This document shows, piece after piece, positions 25,860 to 38,292 of a stretch of DNA of 64,000 nucleotides. A model generated the notes under the pieces. That model had not been told where the DNA came from and did not search any database. It saw only the letters and a program-made list of their open reading frames with translations. The DNA comes from Clostridia bacterium (GTDB taxonomy: Bacteria > Bacillota > Clostridia > Christensenellales > CAG-138). Both the position numbers and the translations under genes were made by a program. How positions within the stretch are numbered: the stretch's first letter is position 1; every line of letters begins with the position of its first letter. The stretch is taken from positions 1 through 64,000 of the forward strand of contig JAUNJX010000005.1 in the NCBI GenBank assembly GCA_030533005.1, written 5' to 3'.

Positions 25860-26539
25860 ACATAGCGGGTCTACAAAAAAGCAGCACCATCGATTTTCCG
25901 GGGAACCTTGCCTGTGTGCTCTTTACGCCCGGCTGTAATTTGGACTGCTTCTATTGTCACAACAGGGCGCTGCTTACAAACAGCGCCCCTTTGATGCCTA
26001 TGGAGGATGTGATGGGGTTTTTACAAAAGCGCGCGGGGCTATTGGACGGCGTGGTCGTCAGCGGCGGCGAGCCTACCTTGCAGAATGACCTTACGCCCTT
26101 CCTCCGCGACGTGCGCGCGCTGGGATACGCGATCAAGCTGGACACCAACGGGCAGCGGCCGGAGGTTGCGGAGGCATTATTACAAGACGGCCTCATCGAT
26201 TATCTCGCCGTGGACGTCAAGGCTCTGCCGGAGGATTATCCTATCGTCACGGGCACAGACGGGTATGAAAGCGCCATACGGACGCTGCAATGCGCCATGA
26301 CGCTGGGCATACCCTGCGAGGGACGCACCACCATGTATCCCGGCCTGCGTCCGGAAAAGCTGATCGCCCTTGCAAAAGCCATGCCGCAGCTACCCCGCTG
26401 GCGGCTCAACGTCTACCGTATGCCCGCGGAATACCGTGAGGAGGACGCGCTGAAGCTGCGCCTCCCCGCCATCGCGGAAACCGAAGCGCGGCGCCTGCTG
26501 CCAGAGCTTCGCGCCTGTCAGCCGGGCGTGGTGCTGTAG
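25856..26539 (+). CDS. nrdG: Anaerobic RNR-activating radical SAM protein
   Basis: A 227-residue radical-SAM activase. The Cx3Cx2C cluster motif is CNLDCFYC (residues 27-34), preceded by the typical STIDFPGNLACVLFTPG; GGEPTLQ is the SAM-binding GGE motif. It generates the glycyl radical on NrdD with SAM and reduced flavodoxin or ferredoxin. The length and the position directly behind nrdD, with coupled start and stop codons, fit NrdG of the long, pyruvate-formate-lyase-activase-like type. Convergent with the lipoprotein gene 3 bp further on; no terminator is visible between them. Confidence 0.95.
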   Translation: MNIAGLQKSSTIDFPGNLACVLFTPGCNLDCFYCHNRALLTNSAPLMPMEDVMGFLQKRAGLLDGVVVSGGEPTLQNDLTPFLRDVRALGYAIKLDTNGQRPEVAEALLQDGLIDYLAVDVKALPEDYPIVTGTDGYESAIRTLQCAMTLGIPCEGRTTMYPGLRPEKLIALAKAMPQLPRWRLNVYRMPAEYREEDALKLRLPAIAETEARRLLPELRACQPGVVL

Positions 26540-26542
26540 CCT

Positions 26543-27046
26543 TTATTCCGCCGGCTTGAGCTTATATACACTCCAAAGCATGCCGTCGTTGGCTAGCTTT
26601 CCCAGCCAAACCTCCGCATCCATGCAATACAGGCGGTATTGATCCCCCACGCTATAGGCGCGTCTTGTCTCATAAGCGCCTATATCCACAGGCTCGCCCA
26701 CAAAGTACATTTCCTTCCACGCGTCATCCGTCACATCTATGCACACCGTCTCGTCCGTGCCGTGGGATTCGACGCTTTCCCCCGTGGCCTCGTCCAGTAT
26801 GGTCAGGCCGTTTTCTTTAAAAACATAAAGCTGCCCCGTGCCCTCAAAGGGATACGCGGAGCTTAACGGGTTCATGTACAGGCATTCTTCAAAGGCATAG
26901 GTCTTGCCAAAGGGCGCTTCTTCCTGTTGGAGCGCCGCCTGCTGTGGCGCTTCGGGCGCATCTGTCGGCGCGGGCGCTGTGACAGCGGGCGCGCAGCCCG
27001 CAAACAGCAACGCCGCAAGCAATACCATCGACAATCGCTTCATCAT
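26543..27046 (-). CDS. Putative lipoprotein, function unknown
   Basis: A 167-residue exported protein. The signal peptide MMKRLSMVLLAALLFAGC ends in the lipobox FAGC, so the mature protein is anchored at Cys18. A Pro/Ala/Glu-rich linker (residues 20-45) leads to a globular domain of about 120 residues with paired Cys (EECLYM, DETVCIDV, RLYCMD). I do not recognise the domain. GGAGG lies 9 bp before the ATG, inside the 3' end of the upstream SH3 gene, so the two form an operon and may act together at the cell surface. Confidence 0.7.
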   Translation of the reverse strand: MMKRLSMVLLAALLFAGCAPAVTAPAPTDAPEAPQQAALQQEEAPFGKTYAFEECLYMNPLSSAYPFEGTGQLYVFKENGLTILDEATGESVESHGTDETVCIDVTDDAWKEMYFVGEPVDIGAYETRRAYSVGDQYRLYCMDAEVWLGKLANDGMLWSVYKLKPAE

Positions 27047-27050
27047 GCTA

Positions 27051-28004
27051 TCATTCCTCCACCTTCACATACTTGGCGCTGACCCACGCGGGGCCGTAGG
27101 TTTGAAACCAGTCTATGCGATACCATCCGCCGTATCTTTCTTCCAAGGCGACGACGGTTCCCTTTTTGATCCTGCCAAGCGAGGCGTGTTCCGTGCCCGG
27201 ACCCGTGCGCACATGCACGGTGGAACGCATTTCGCCGCAGCCCAGCTCGCCGCAATCGGCGGCGGGGATGATCTCTACGCCCGGCTGCGCGCTTTCGTCC
27301 AGCTTGAGGCATTCGATCGGCACGCAGGACCACCGGTTATTGCTTTTGATCTGCGCCCAATCTCCGGATTGCCCCAGATACGTTACGCGCGCCCCCGCCT
27401 CTACCTGACCCAAGGCCGGATAGAGCCGATTCGCGCCCTCCCGCACGTCCGCTTCCGTCACCACCGTGGCGTTGGCTTGGGCTTTATTTGCATCCGGCAC
27501 GAACACAGCCCGCTGCGCTTCCCAGCTGTCCCCCGCGAAATAGCCGCCCACGGGCGTGCATTTGGCCCATTGCCGCAGCAGCTCGTCCTTCTTTTCCTCC
27601 GTGCCGCAATAGAGGAAGATCGCGCCATGGCCATCGGTATAATAGGTATAGGGCAGCTCCGTGGCGGCATACACGCTTTGATCGTCCCGCACAAGCGCAT
27701 AGCCTTGGATGCAGTCCTTTACCGCCTGCATATCCGCGTGTATGGCGTAGACGTACAGCGTCAGCTTGTCGCCATCCTCAAAAACATAGTGGCACTTGGT
27801 CATCTTAGGCCCGTCCGGAAACGCCAGCGCGTTCCCCGCTGTCGTGCGGGTGAACCGGATATCATAGGTGCAAAAGGCGTTGGCCAAGCACCCCTTTAAC
27901 GTATCCAAGGCATACGGCTCGTTATTCTGCAAGCCCAGCGCAGGAAGCGGCGCCGTGAGCAAGAGCAGCACGGCGAGCAAACCTGTCAGCATTCTTTTAT
28001 ACAC
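27051..28004 (-). CDS. Exported protein with bacterial SH3 domains
   Basis: A 317-residue secreted protein with a signal peptide (residues 1-24, LLAVLLLLTAPLPALG). Residues 30-175 are an unidentified domain. Two SH3_3-type repeats follow: TEADVREGANRLYPALGQVE... (about 185-235) and STVHVRTGPGTEHASLGRIK (about 260-315, ending AWVSAKYVKVEE). Such domains bind cell wall or other surface ligands. The start is a GTG at 28004 with AGAGGAGG 8 bp upstream, a better site than the ATG 4 codons further in. The downstream lipoprotein gene begins 4 bp after the stop. Confidence 0.82.
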   Translation of the reverse strand: MYKRMLTGLLAVLLLLTAPLPALGLQNNEPYALDTLKGCLANAFCTYDIRFTRTTAGNALAFPDGPKMTKCHYVFEDGDKLTLYVYAIHADMQAVKDCIQGYALVRDDQSVYAATELPYTYYTDGHGAIFLYCGTEEKKDELLRQWAKCTPVGGYFAGDSWEAQRAVFVPDANKAQANATVVTEADVREGANRLYPALGQVEAGARVTYLGQSGDWAQIKSNNRWSCVPIECLKLDESAQPGVEIIPAADCGELGCGEMRSTVHVRTGPGTEHASLGRIKKGTVVALEERYGGWYRIDWFQTYGPAWVSAKYVKVEE

Positions 28005-28121
28005 GGCACATTCCTCCTCTTGCCATCATGATCTATAAGCATTATCGCACGCGCGCCGCGCGCGGGGTATCGCATGCCCGCATGATTCACCGTTTGTTCA
28101 CAAGAATTTCTGCGCATTCTA

Positions 28122-28150
28122 TTGCGTTCATGCCCCGCGTGCGCTATGGT
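28122..28150 (+). promoter_or_regulatory. Promoter of the small DUF2007-like gene
   Basis: TTGCGT (28122-28127), 17 bp, TATGGT (28145-28150), about 40 bp before the start codon. Confidence 0.55.
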
Positions 28151-28190
28151 CATGGTAAGAATCACAGAAAACGCAGCCCAAGGAGGACGC

Positions 28191-28442
28191 ATGATCACCC
28201 TTTTCAACCGCCGCGAGGTTCTCTTGACCTATTCCCTGCAAGCCCAAAGCGACGCTCGCAACGCCTTGCAGGCTGCGGGTATCGACTATATCGTGCGCAC
28301 GAAGAACACCATGAACCACCATGGCGCTGCCCGCGCGCATACGGGCAGCTTCGCGCAGCGCATGGACGCCGCCTATGAATACAAGATCTATGTGCACAAG
28401 GCGGATTATGCCAAGGCGCGCATGGCGATAGGCGCCATGTAG
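28191..28442 (+). CDS. Small DUF2007-like protein
   Basis: An 83-residue cytosolic protein. The pattern RREVLLTYSLQAQSDARNAL, AAGIDYIVRTKN and EYKIYVHKADYAKARMAI resembles DUF2007-type ferredoxin-like folds (a compact beta-alpha-beta unit of about 70 residues), often called putative signal-transducing proteins. The central HHGAARAHTGSFAQR insert is not typical. AAGGAGG 3-4 bp before the ATG at 28191 is strong. Single gene with its own promoter. The family call is tentative. Confidence 0.6.
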   Translation: MITLFNRREVLLTYSLQAQSDARNALQAAGIDYIVRTKNTMNHHGAARAHTGSFAQRMDAAYEYKIYVHKADYAKARMAIGAM

Positions 28443-28477
28443 CGCACCCTTATCCATTGCGATTTTCCTTTGCCCTC

Positions 28478-28510
28478 TTGACGGCAATCTGTATTACTGC
28501 TATAGTACAG
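28478..28510 (+). promoter_or_regulatory. Promoter and overlapping palindromic operator of the GntR/ABC operon
   Basis: TTGACG (28478-28483), 17 bp, TATAGT (28501-28506). A 22-bp imperfect palindrome at 28489-28510, with ends CTGTA and TACAG and 16 of 22 symmetric positions, covers the -10. The first gene encodes a GntR regulator, so autorepression is likely. Confidence 0.75.
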
Positions 28511-28528
28511 TTCAACGGAGGATGCGAT

Positions 28529-28921
28529 TTGGACTTTTCGGGATTAAAACTCAATGGCGACGAGCCTGTCTATATCCAGCTTGCGACCCACGTCAAGCGG
28601 GCTGTCGCCGCGGGCACGGTGCAGGACGGGGAAACGCTGCCCTCCCGCCGGGAAGTGGCGGCGCGCCTTGGCGTAAACCCCAACACCGTGCAAAAGGCGT
28701 TTCGCTTGATGGAGGAGGAGGGATATATCGTCACACCCCCCAACGCGGCCTCCTCCCTTCGCCTGACGCCGGAGATCATGGCGCGCATACAGGCGGAACT
28801 AAGCGAGGAATTCGTGCGCGGGTTTGTGAAGAAAGCCCGGCAAAACAAGCTATCTCAAGCGCAGCTTATCGCGCTGATCCAGAAATATTGGGAGGACACG
28901 GCATGCGATACTACAAACTGA
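28529..28921 (+). CDS. GntR family regulator, YtrA subfamily
   Basis: A 130-residue transcription factor. The winged helix-turn-helix (residues 8-75: PVYIQLATHVKRAVAAGTVQ, LPSRREVAARLGVNPNTVQK, EEEGYIVT) is typical GntR, and the short C-terminus of about 50 residues without a ligand domain marks the YtrA subfamily, which usually controls an adjacent ABC transporter. The start is a TTG at 28529 with CGGAGG 7 bp upstream; the frame is open further upstream but that would run through the promoter. The 3' end overlaps the next gene by 19 bp. Confidence 0.88.
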   Translation: MDFSGLKLNGDEPVYIQLATHVKRAVAAGTVQDGETLPSRREVAARLGVNPNTVQKAFRLMEEEGYIVTPPNAASSLRLTPEIMARIQAELSEEFVRGFVKKARQNKLSQAQLIALIQKYWEDTACDTTN

Positions 28922-29718
28922 CCAATTTCGTGTATCGATACTTCTTTTTGCAAAACATACTGCTTTGCGCAGGGCTGTTTTTTACGACCCTCGTCCTGCT
29001 TTCGGGCTTCGCGGTCGGCAATACGAATAACGCCCTGCACGCCCTGCTGCCGTATGAGAGCATCATCTATCGATCCGGCATGCCCTATGTTTTTGCGGGC
29101 GCCTTGTGCTTGCAGGCTTTGCTTACCACCCTTCGCTGCATGGTCGACTTTGGGCGCACGGGCGGCGCAAGCATACTCCTGCTGCTGCCCGGCTCACGAA
29201 GGGTCATGATACTCGCCTTCGTGACGGCGGGCATGCTGGGCGCGCTGATGCTCTACGCGGCGCAAACGCTGGGGCTGCTCGCGGCCTATCCTTCCATCCT
29301 CTGTAGCTGTCAGGACGCGGTGGACGCAAGCAAAAGCCTGCAGCTGCACGCACCCGTCGCCCGCACCAACGGCTTGTTCTTGGCGATGCTGCGAAGCGAT
29401 CTTTTTCACATCCTGCTGCCCCAATCCTCTCTGGAGACGCTGCATACGCTGCTGTTGCTGCTCGCCTTTGGCGGCGCGCCCGCGATCGTGCTGTTTTCTT
29501 CCGATCAACCGGATAAGCCCCTTTCGGGCGCCATACTCGCCATCTCCACCATAGCGCTCGCCACCTATCTGCTTTGTCTGCGCGGGGCGCTATTGGTAAG
29601 TGACGCCGATGCCGACGTATCCCGCCTCATCGTCAAATCGGCATGGCTGCTGTGGCCGCTTGCAAGCGTCTGTAGCGCCATAGGTAAGCGCACGTCCAAG
29701 AAGGGAGGCACAAAATGA
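28903..29718 (+). CDS. Multi-pass membrane protein, probable ABC permease
   Basis: A 271-residue integral membrane protein with about six hydrophobic segments (for example FFLQNILLCAGLFFTTLVLL, FVTAGMLGALMLYAAQTLGL, LHTLLLLLAFGGAPAIVLF, ILAISTIALATYLLCL). No signature is recognisable, but position and topology fit the permease of the ATPase encoded at 31178-31885, as in YtrA-controlled operons. GGGAGG stands before the ATG at 28903, inside the end of the GntR gene. The stop overlaps the next start (ATGA). Confidence 0.72.
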   Translation: MRYYKLTNFVYRYFFLQNILLCAGLFFTTLVLLSGFAVGNTNNALHALLPYESIIYRSGMPYVFAGALCLQALLTTLRCMVDFGRTGGASILLLLPGSRRVMILAFVTAGMLGALMLYAAQTLGLLAAYPSILCSCQDAVDASKSLQLHAPVARTNGLFLAMLRSDLFHILLPQSSLETLHTLLLLLAFGGAPAIVLFSSDQPDKPLSGAILAISTIALATYLLCLRGALLVSDADADVSRLIVKSAWLLWPLASVCSAIGKRTSKKGGTK

Positions 29719-31175
29719 AAGCGTTTTGCAAGACCTACGCCGCCGCCATCAGCGGCGCGCTATGCCTCATGATCCTCCTTGGCACGACCGTTTCGCTGTT
29801 TGCGCGCGCCGACAAGGGAACCTATACCATCGCCAACGTGACAGGGGACGAAGCGTTGCTTGCTTCCCTCACCCTTCCCATGGAGCTGCGCGACGACACG
29901 CACACGCAGGAATTGCGCGTGCAGGACGGCACGCTTTTGCACACCTTCCGCAAGCGCGAGATCATCGAAACCGAGATGCACACGGATAACAATATCTACG
30001 CGCAGCTTATCCCCGCGCCGGACAGCGTAAGCGTGATGGAAGATTACACCTATCAGGCGGGCATGGAAAAGGGCACGGCCACGCCCTCCCTCAAGCGCAC
30101 CGTGGATAAGACCATGCTGGTCATGGACGTCATCTATCGCAAATACCGCGCGGGGCTGCTGGATAGCTTGGGCGGTGTGGCATATCAATTCGTCACCATC
30201 CCCACGGAGGAGACCTACGACGCGGCGCCTGTGGCATTTATCTACACCCATGAGGACAGCAGCGTGGACGCAGCGGGCAATCCCCTATACTACCACAGGG
30301 GGCTTGCGGAGGAAATGGATACCGCGTTTCTCGCGGCGATCAACGCCGTCCAATCCAATTGTATAGCGGTGCTGCATGACAGCGTATATGCGCTCACGCC
30401 CTGCCTCCCCGCGTGCGGGGGCAACGCCGCCGTGTACCGGGTGGAGGACTGGCAGCCGGACAGCTATACCATAGAGCCGGAAACGGTGGAGGGCTACGCC
30501 TTATTGCCCATAGAGACCCTTTCGCAGGGCAAGGCTACACCCATCTTCCGCTTCCCGGCGGCGGGTGTGCGAACGCTGCGGCTGGACGCGGTGGACGGGC
30601 TTTTATGCCTGCTGCTCGTGGAAAATGATACATTGACGCTGCGGGTCTATACGCCGGAGGGCGAGCTGCTGCGCCGGGTGGAGCTGGGGCGCTATACGGC
30701 GCAGGATGAGGTGTGGACGGACGCCGTCGTCACCCATGACGGCGCAAGCGTGCTCTGCTACCGCTTGCAGCAGCGCAGCCGCGTCTATGACAAAGATATA
30801 CGCGCCTATGTGGATGCGGGCATGGAGGATATGCTCTATGCCGTGGATCTGCAAACGGGCACGCTGCTCTCAAGCCTTCAGGACGAATGGAGCTCGATGG
30901 ATTTCGGCTTTGCAAAGGGACGCTGGGTGCTATCCACCCAAGGGACGCTTCGCTTGCAAGGGGACAGCTTCATCGCCTACGAAGCCCGCTTCCTCATACT
31001 GGACGCGCAGGGTGAAACGCTGTGCAGCTTCGATGTGCAAACCGACGCGTGGCAGGATCAAATCAGTCAGCTGCAAAGCGAATATGATCTGTCGCATGGG
31101 GACTACCGGTTGAATAGCATGCAAAAATACAGGACGCTGCATGTGGATATGGGCGGCCTTACATGGGGGGCTTGA
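29715..31175 (+). CDS. Membrane-anchored extracytoplasmic protein of an ABC operon, unknown family
   Basis: A 486-residue protein with one N-terminal signal anchor (residues 8-30, AAAISGALCLMILLGTTVSL) and a large external part. Residues 225-460 contain repeated short units such as YRVEDWQPDSYTIEPE, DTLTLRVYTPEGELLRRVE and LYAVDLQTGTLLSSLQDEW, with the spacing of beta-propeller blades. I do not recognise the family. Coupled by ATGA to the permease gene and followed 2 bp later by the ATPase gene, so it is probably an accessory sensor or substrate-handling subunit of this transporter. Confidence 0.7.
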   Translation: MKAFCKTYAAAISGALCLMILLGTTVSLFARADKGTYTIANVTGDEALLASLTLPMELRDDTHTQELRVQDGTLLHTFRKREIIETEMHTDNNIYAQLIPAPDSVSVMEDYTYQAGMEKGTATPSLKRTVDKTMLVMDVIYRKYRAGLLDSLGGVAYQFVTIPTEETYDAAPVAFIYTHEDSSVDAAGNPLYYHRGLAEEMDTAFLAAINAVQSNCIAVLHDSVYALTPCLPACGGNAAVYRVEDWQPDSYTIEPETVEGYALLPIETLSQGKATPIFRFPAAGVRTLRLDAVDGLLCLLLVENDTLTLRVYTPEGELLRRVELGRYTAQDEVWTDAVVTHDGASVLCYRLQQRSRVYDKDIRAYVDAGMEDMLYAVDLQTGTLLSSLQDEWSSMDFGFAKGRWVLSTQGTLRLQGDSFIAYEARFLILDAQGETLCSFDVQTDAWQDQISQLQSEYDLSHGDYRLNSMQKYRTLHVDMGGLTWGA

Positions 31176-31177
31176 AG

Positions 31178-31885
31178 ATGCTGGAAATAGAAAAGCTAAG
31201 CTACAGCTACGCCTATGACGAGAAGGTGCTCAGGGATGTAAGCCTGTCGTTGGGTAAGGGCGAGATCGTGGGGCTGCTCGGCGAAAACGGCGCTGGCAAG
31301 ACGACGCTATTTAAGTGCGTGCTGGGGCTGCTGCCGCATCAATCCGGCACGGTGCGCTTGGACGGCGCGCCCCTTTATACCCAGCGGGAGCGTATCGCCT
31401 ACATCAGCGGCGAGGGCGCCTGTGTGGGTCGCCTCACGCCCGCGCAGACGGGCGAATTTCTCGCGCAGTTCTATCCCCGCTTCCACGCCGAGCGCTACAA
31501 AAAGCTGTGCCGCTTTTTCGAGCTTGCCGACCGCCCCGTCATGGAAATGTCCAAGGGCGAGCGCGCCAAGGCGGAGCTTGCGGCAGGCTTTTCACGGGGC
31601 GCCGATTACATCCTCATGGACGAGCCGTTCAACGGCAAGGACGTATTTACCCGGCAGGATTTCCTGCGCATCATCGCGGGGATGCTGGATGGAGAGACCA
31701 TCCTCATCTCCACGCACCTTGTCAGCGAGGTGGAAAGCTTTATCGACCGCGTGCTGATCCTGCATAAGGGGGAGCTCGTTGCGGACGAGAGCATGGACGC
31801 ACTGCGGCAGCGCACGACGCTGCTCGATCTTTTGCGGGAAAAGATCGGCTACGATGAAAACCGCGTCATGGCGTTTTGGGAATAA
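31178..31885 (+). CDS. ABC transporter ATP-binding protein
   Basis: A 235-residue ATPase subunit. Walker A is LGENGAGKTTLFK, Walker B is YILMDEPF, and the H-loop His is in LISTHLVSEVE. The signature motif is unusual: MSKGERAKAEL in place of LSGGQ, as in several YtrB/EcsA-like exporters. GGGGGG lies 7 bp before the ATG at 31178, which I prefer over the ATG at 31163 that has no ribosome-binding site. It powers the permease encoded at 28903-29718. Last gene of the operon; no terminator is seen in the 49-bp convergent gap to rex. Confidence 0.9.
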   Translation: MLEIEKLSYSYAYDEKVLRDVSLSLGKGEIVGLLGENGAGKTTLFKCVLGLLPHQSGTVRLDGAPLYTQRERIAYISGEGACVGRLTPAQTGEFLAQFYPRFHAERYKKLCRFFELADRPVMEMSKGERAKAELAAGFSRGADYILMDEPFNGKDVFTRQDFLRIIAGMLDGETILISTHLVSEVESFIDRVLILHKGELVADESMDALRQRTTLLDLLREKIGYDENRVMAFWE

Positions 31886-31934
31886 CCCAATCGCCATAAC
31901 GCGGTTCATGATAAACGCTTGATTCTGTTCTGTA

Positions 31935-32570
31935 TTACGCTTCGTCCTTCGCGTCGTTCTTCATATGAAACAGCAGGCACAAAAGGCTGTCGCTTAAATT
32001 GACGCTCTCCACGGGTATATCGGATATCACATCCTCGGGCGCAAAATTCCATACGCCCTTGATGCCCGCCGCGGCCATGCGCTCCGTCATGCCCTGCGCG
32101 ACGCTGCGGCGCGCCGCGATGATGCCGATATCGATATCGTTTTCCCTGATGTAATCCTCCAGCGCGTCCACATGCAGCACGGGTCGTCCGTTGACCTGCG
32201 TGCCGACGACGCGCTCGTCGATATCGAACAGCGCCCGCACGCTCACGCCGTCCCGTTCAAAGCCCTCAAAAAACGCCAGCGCCTGCCCGATATGCCCCGC
32301 GCCTATGACGATGGCGGTATGGCGCGTATCGTCGGTAAGTATCTTGCGTATCTGATCCAGCAGCGTTTTGACATTATAGCCGTACCCCTGCTGGCCAAAG
32401 CCGCCAAAGCAGTTGAAATCCTGCCGCACCTGCGAAGGATTGAGCCGCATGCGCGCAGCAAGCTCGCTCGACGAGATACGCTCCGTGCCCAGCGCCTCCA
32501 AGCTTAATAAATTCCTGTAATACTTCGGCAAACGGCGTATGACCGCCTCCGAAACGCGCTTTTGCTGCAT
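31935..32570 (-). CDS. rex: Redox-sensing transcriptional repressor Rex
   Basis: A 211-residue canonical Rex. The winged helix (residues 8-70) contains NPSQVRQDFNCFGGFGQQGY, the recognition helix and FGxFGxxGxGY wing of the family. The Rossmann domain has an intact GxGxxG (VIGAGHIGQAL) and the acidic ALFDIDERVVG; the C-terminus ends with the dimer-swapping helix. It represses NADH-oxidising fermentation genes when the NADH/NAD+ ratio is low. GGAGG 5 bp before the ATG. This is the standard Rex; the second copy near the left edge is divergent. Confidence 0.94.
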   Translation of the reverse strand: MQQKRVSEAVIRRLPKYYRNLLSLEALGTERISSSELAARMRLNPSQVRQDFNCFGGFGQQGYGYNVKTLLDQIRKILTDDTRHTAIVIGAGHIGQALAFFEGFERDGVSVRALFDIDERVVGTQVNGRPVLHVDALEDYIRENDIDIGIIAARRSVAQGMTERMAAAGIKGVWNFAPEDVISDIPVESVNLSDSLLCLLFHMKNDAKDEA

Positions 32571-32611
32571 ACTCGCCTCCGTTCCATGGGATGAAAATGC
32601 TCGTTTTTTTC

Positions 32612-32641
32612 ATTATACCGCACAAAGCACGAAAGGAGCAA
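32612..32641 (-). promoter_or_regulatory. Promoter of rex
   Basis: On the minus strand TTGCTC (32636-32641), 18 bp, TATAAT (32612-32617), about 40 bp before the start codon. Confidence 0.7.
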
Positions 32642-32683
32642 GAATTATCGTTAAAATAATGGCAATCTTATTGCGTTATACAT

Positions 32684-33411
32684 TTAGGACAGCGGTGAAA
32701 ACGTAGCCGCGTCCTCCTTGACAGCCCAGCTGCCCGACATGCCGCCGTGCGCGGCGCCCAGCTCCACATGCAGCATGGCAATACCCTGATCGAGCCTGCC
32801 AAAGCCGAAGTTAGCGCCGGTGCGCACCACGCTGATGCTTTCTCCCTCGACGCGGAATTCCCACGGCTGCCCGTTTACGGCGGACGGCGCAAGCCGCGCG
32901 CAGGAAAGGGCGAGCTGCTGCCATTCGGGCAGCTCGATCAGCGCCTCCTGCGAAAGCCCCGTCAGCGCCGCCAAGGTTTTGCGTGGTCTGCCCACATAGC
33001 TTTCCCCCGGCTTGCCAAACGCGATGACGGCGGCCATGCGCTCGTCCTTATTCACTTTGATATGCGCCGTGGCGACGCCCTTTTTATAAGAGCCGCCCAA
33101 CCAGCAGGTGCCTAACCCCAGCGCCGTGCACTCCAATATAAAGCTTTCGCCTATATAGCCGCAGCGCAAAAGGTCGTCGCCCGTATAGATCAGCGCTGCA
33201 AAGCAGGGCGTGCCCTTGACCTTGCCGCCGCCTAAGAAGATGGGCTTGAAAACGCGCGCGTCCTCCCCCATCACCAGCCGGACGTCGTCGCCGGAGAGCA
33301 TCTTCGCGGTTTGCGCGAGCGCCTCCATGTCCGCTTCCTCCGGTGCGCCGCCGTATTTGCGCATGGAAAAACGCTGTCCCGTCGCCGAATACCACCGTTC
33401 CATCGTATAGC

Positions 33412-33415
<4 letters not shown>
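32684..33415 (-). CDS. Nitroreductase family protein (TM1586 type)
   Basis: A 243-residue flavin-dependent oxidoreductase of the single-chain, duplicated nitroreductase type. N-terminal [17 protein letters not shown], central [16 protein letters not shown] and C-terminal [17 protein letters not shown] match the family blocks; two half-domains of about 110 residues replace the usual homodimer. It probably reduces quinones or nitro compounds with NAD(P)H and FMN. The ATG at 33415 overlaps the uvrA stop and has GAGGAAG close by. It ends the coaX-uvr operon. Confidence 0.85.
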
Positions 33416-36252
<2,837 letters not shown>

Positions 36253-36267
36253 AGCTTCCTTTGTCCT

Positions 36268-38292
36268 TTATTTCCTTGTGCGACCCCACGATTTGCGGCC
36301 GCTGCCCGGCGTGCCGGGCTTGGGTGTGGCGGGCTTGTCCGGATTGCCCTTGAGCTTGAAAAGCTCGTCGCGCAGCTTCGCGGCGGTCTCAAATTCCAGC
36401 TCCGCGGCAGCCTGCCGCATTTGCGCCTGCAATATTTCTATCCGCGCCGCCCGCTCGCGTTCTGGCAACTTATCCGCGTCGCTTCCCGCCTTGGAGCTGA
36501 TCTCCAATACGCTTCGCACAGCCTTTTGTATGCTCTGCGGCGTGACGCCGTTCGCTTCGTTATATGCCTGCTGCTTGACGCGCCGCCGCGCCGTCTCGTC
36601 CATACAGCGGCGCATGGAATCCGTGATGACGTCCGCGTAGAAAATGACGCGCCCGTCCACGTTTCGCGCCGCGCGCCCCACGGTCTGTATAAGCGATATG
36701 GAGGAGCGCAAAAAGCCCTCCTTGTCCGCGTCCAGCACCGCAACCAATCCCACCTCGGGCAGATCAAGACCCTCGCGCAAAAGGTTGATACCCACCAGCA
36801 CGTCGAATTCGCCCAATCGTAAATCCCTGATGATCTCCATGCGCTCGATGGTCTCGATATCCGCATGCATGTAGCGCACCTTTACGCCCAGGCCGTCAAA
36901 ATATTCCGTCAGCGTCTCCGCCATGCGCTTGGTAAGCGTCGTCACGAGCGTACGATACCCTTTTTGCGCCATCAGGCGTATTTCGCCCAAGAGATCATCC
37001 ACCTGCCCCTTGACAGGCCGCACCTCGATCACGGGGTCAAGAAGCCCCGTGGGGCGAATCACCTGCTCCGCCACCTGCGTGGCTAACGAAAGCTCGTAAT
37101 CGCCGGGCGTCGCGGATACGCAGATCATCTGCTTCCATCGCCCGTTGAACTCGTCGAAGGTAAGGGGCCGGTTGTCCATCGCGGAGGGAAGCCGGAAGCC
37201 GTATTCCACAAGGCTTTCCTTGCGGGCGCGATCCCCCCGGTACATGCCCCGCACCTGCGGCAGCGTGACGTGGGATTCGTCCACCAGCAGCAGAAAATCA
37301 TCCGGGAAATAGTCCATCAGCGTATAGGGGGGCTGCCCCGGAGAACGCCCGTCAAAATAGCGGGAGTAGTTTTCAATGCCGGGGCAAAAGCCGATCTCCC
37401 GCATCATTTCCATGTCGTAGTTGGTGCGCTGCTCGATGCGCTGCGCCTCGATCAGCTTGTTTTCCGCCTTGAATTTGGCGACCTGCGCGTACATGTCCTG
37501 CTCGATCTGCGCCATGGCGGCCACCATCTTATCATGCCCCGTGGCGTAATGGGTAGCCGGGAATATGGCGACGTGGGCTCTATCCAGCATGATCTCGCCG
37601 GTCGCCAGATGGATTTCGCTGATGCGCTCCACTTCGTCGCCGAAGAATTCCACCCGCAGCGCCTTGTCAGACCAATTCATGGGGAATATTTCCAGCACGT
37701 CGCCCTTGGCGCGGAAGGTGCCGCGCGCAAAGTCGAACTCATTGCGCTGATACTGTATTTCGACCAGCCGGCGTATGACCTCGTCCCGCTCGATCTGCAT
37801 GCCGCGCCGCAGCGAAATGGAGAGCTTTAAATACTCCTCCGGATCGCCCAAGGCGTAAATGCAGCTTACGGAGGCCACAATGATCACGTCCTTGCGCTCG
37901 TTGAGAGCGCAGGTCGCGCTATGCCTGAGCTTATCGATCTCGTCGTTGACGGTGGAGACCTTTTCGATATAGGTATCCGAAGCCGCGATGTAGGCTTCGG
38001 GCTGATAGTAGTCGTAATAGCTTACAAAATATTCCACGGCGCTGTCCGGGAAGAATTCGCGGAATTCCGAACAGAGCTGCGCCGCGAGCGTTTTGTTGTG
38101 CGCCACGACCAGCGTGGGCTTTTGCACGCGCTCGATGACCTTGGCCATGGTGTAGGTCTTGCCGCTGCCCGTAACGCCCAGGAGCACCTGCAAACGGTCG
38201 CCCCGCTCCACGCCGTGGCTCAACCTATCGATGGCCTCCGGCTGGTCGCCCAAGGGCTGAAAGGGCGATTTGAGAACGAATTTATCTTCCAT
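36268..38292 (-). CDS. uvrB: Excinuclease ABC subunit B
   Basis: A 674-residue DNA helicase-fold subunit of nucleotide excision repair. Walker A is [14 protein letters not shown]; the beta-hairpin that clamps DNA is [20 protein letters not shown]; helicase motifs [15 protein letters not shown] and [15 protein letters not shown] are intact. The C-terminal UVR domain ([20 protein letters not shown], about 625-660) contacts UvrC. The start codon overlaps the Dabb stop by one base (TAATG). uvrC is not in the window. Confidence 0.98.
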   Translation of the reverse strand: MEDKFVLKSPFQPLGDQPEAIDRLSHGVERGDRLQVLLGVTGSGKTYTMAKVIERVQKPTLVVAHNKTLAAQLCSEFREFFPDSAVEYFVSYYDYYQPEAYIAASDTYIEKVSTVNDEIDKLRHSATCALNERKDVIIVASVSCIYALGDPEEYLKLSISLRRGMQIERDEVIRRLVEIQYQRNEFDFARGTFRAKGDVLEIFPMNWSDKALRVEFFGDEVERISEIHLATGEIMLDRAHVAIFPATHYATGHDKMVAAMAQIEQDMYAQVAKFKAENKLIEAQRIEQRTNYDMEMMREIGFCPGIENYSRYFDGRSPGQPPYTLMDYFPDDFLLLVDESHVTLPQVRGMYRGDRARKESLVEYGFRLPSAMDNRPLTFDEFNGRWKQMICVSATPGDYELSLATQVAEQVIRPTGLLDPVIEVRPVKGQVDDLLGEIRLMAQKGYRTLVTTLTKRMAETLTEYFDGLGVKVRYMHADIETIERMEIIRDLRLGEFDVLVGINLLREGLDLPEVGLVAVLDADKEGFLRSSISLIQTVGRAARNVDGRVIFYADVITDSMRRCMDETARRRVKQQAYNEANGVTPQSIQKAVRSVLEISSKAGSDADKLPERERAARIEILQAQMRQAAAELEFETAAKLRDELFKLKGNPDKPATPKPGTPGSGRKSWGRTRK

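Noticed and set aside
32643-32683. AT-rich GTTAAAATAA stretch upstream of rex as a Rex site
   Set aside because: Only a half-match to TTGTTAA-N4-TTAACAA; the second half is absent.
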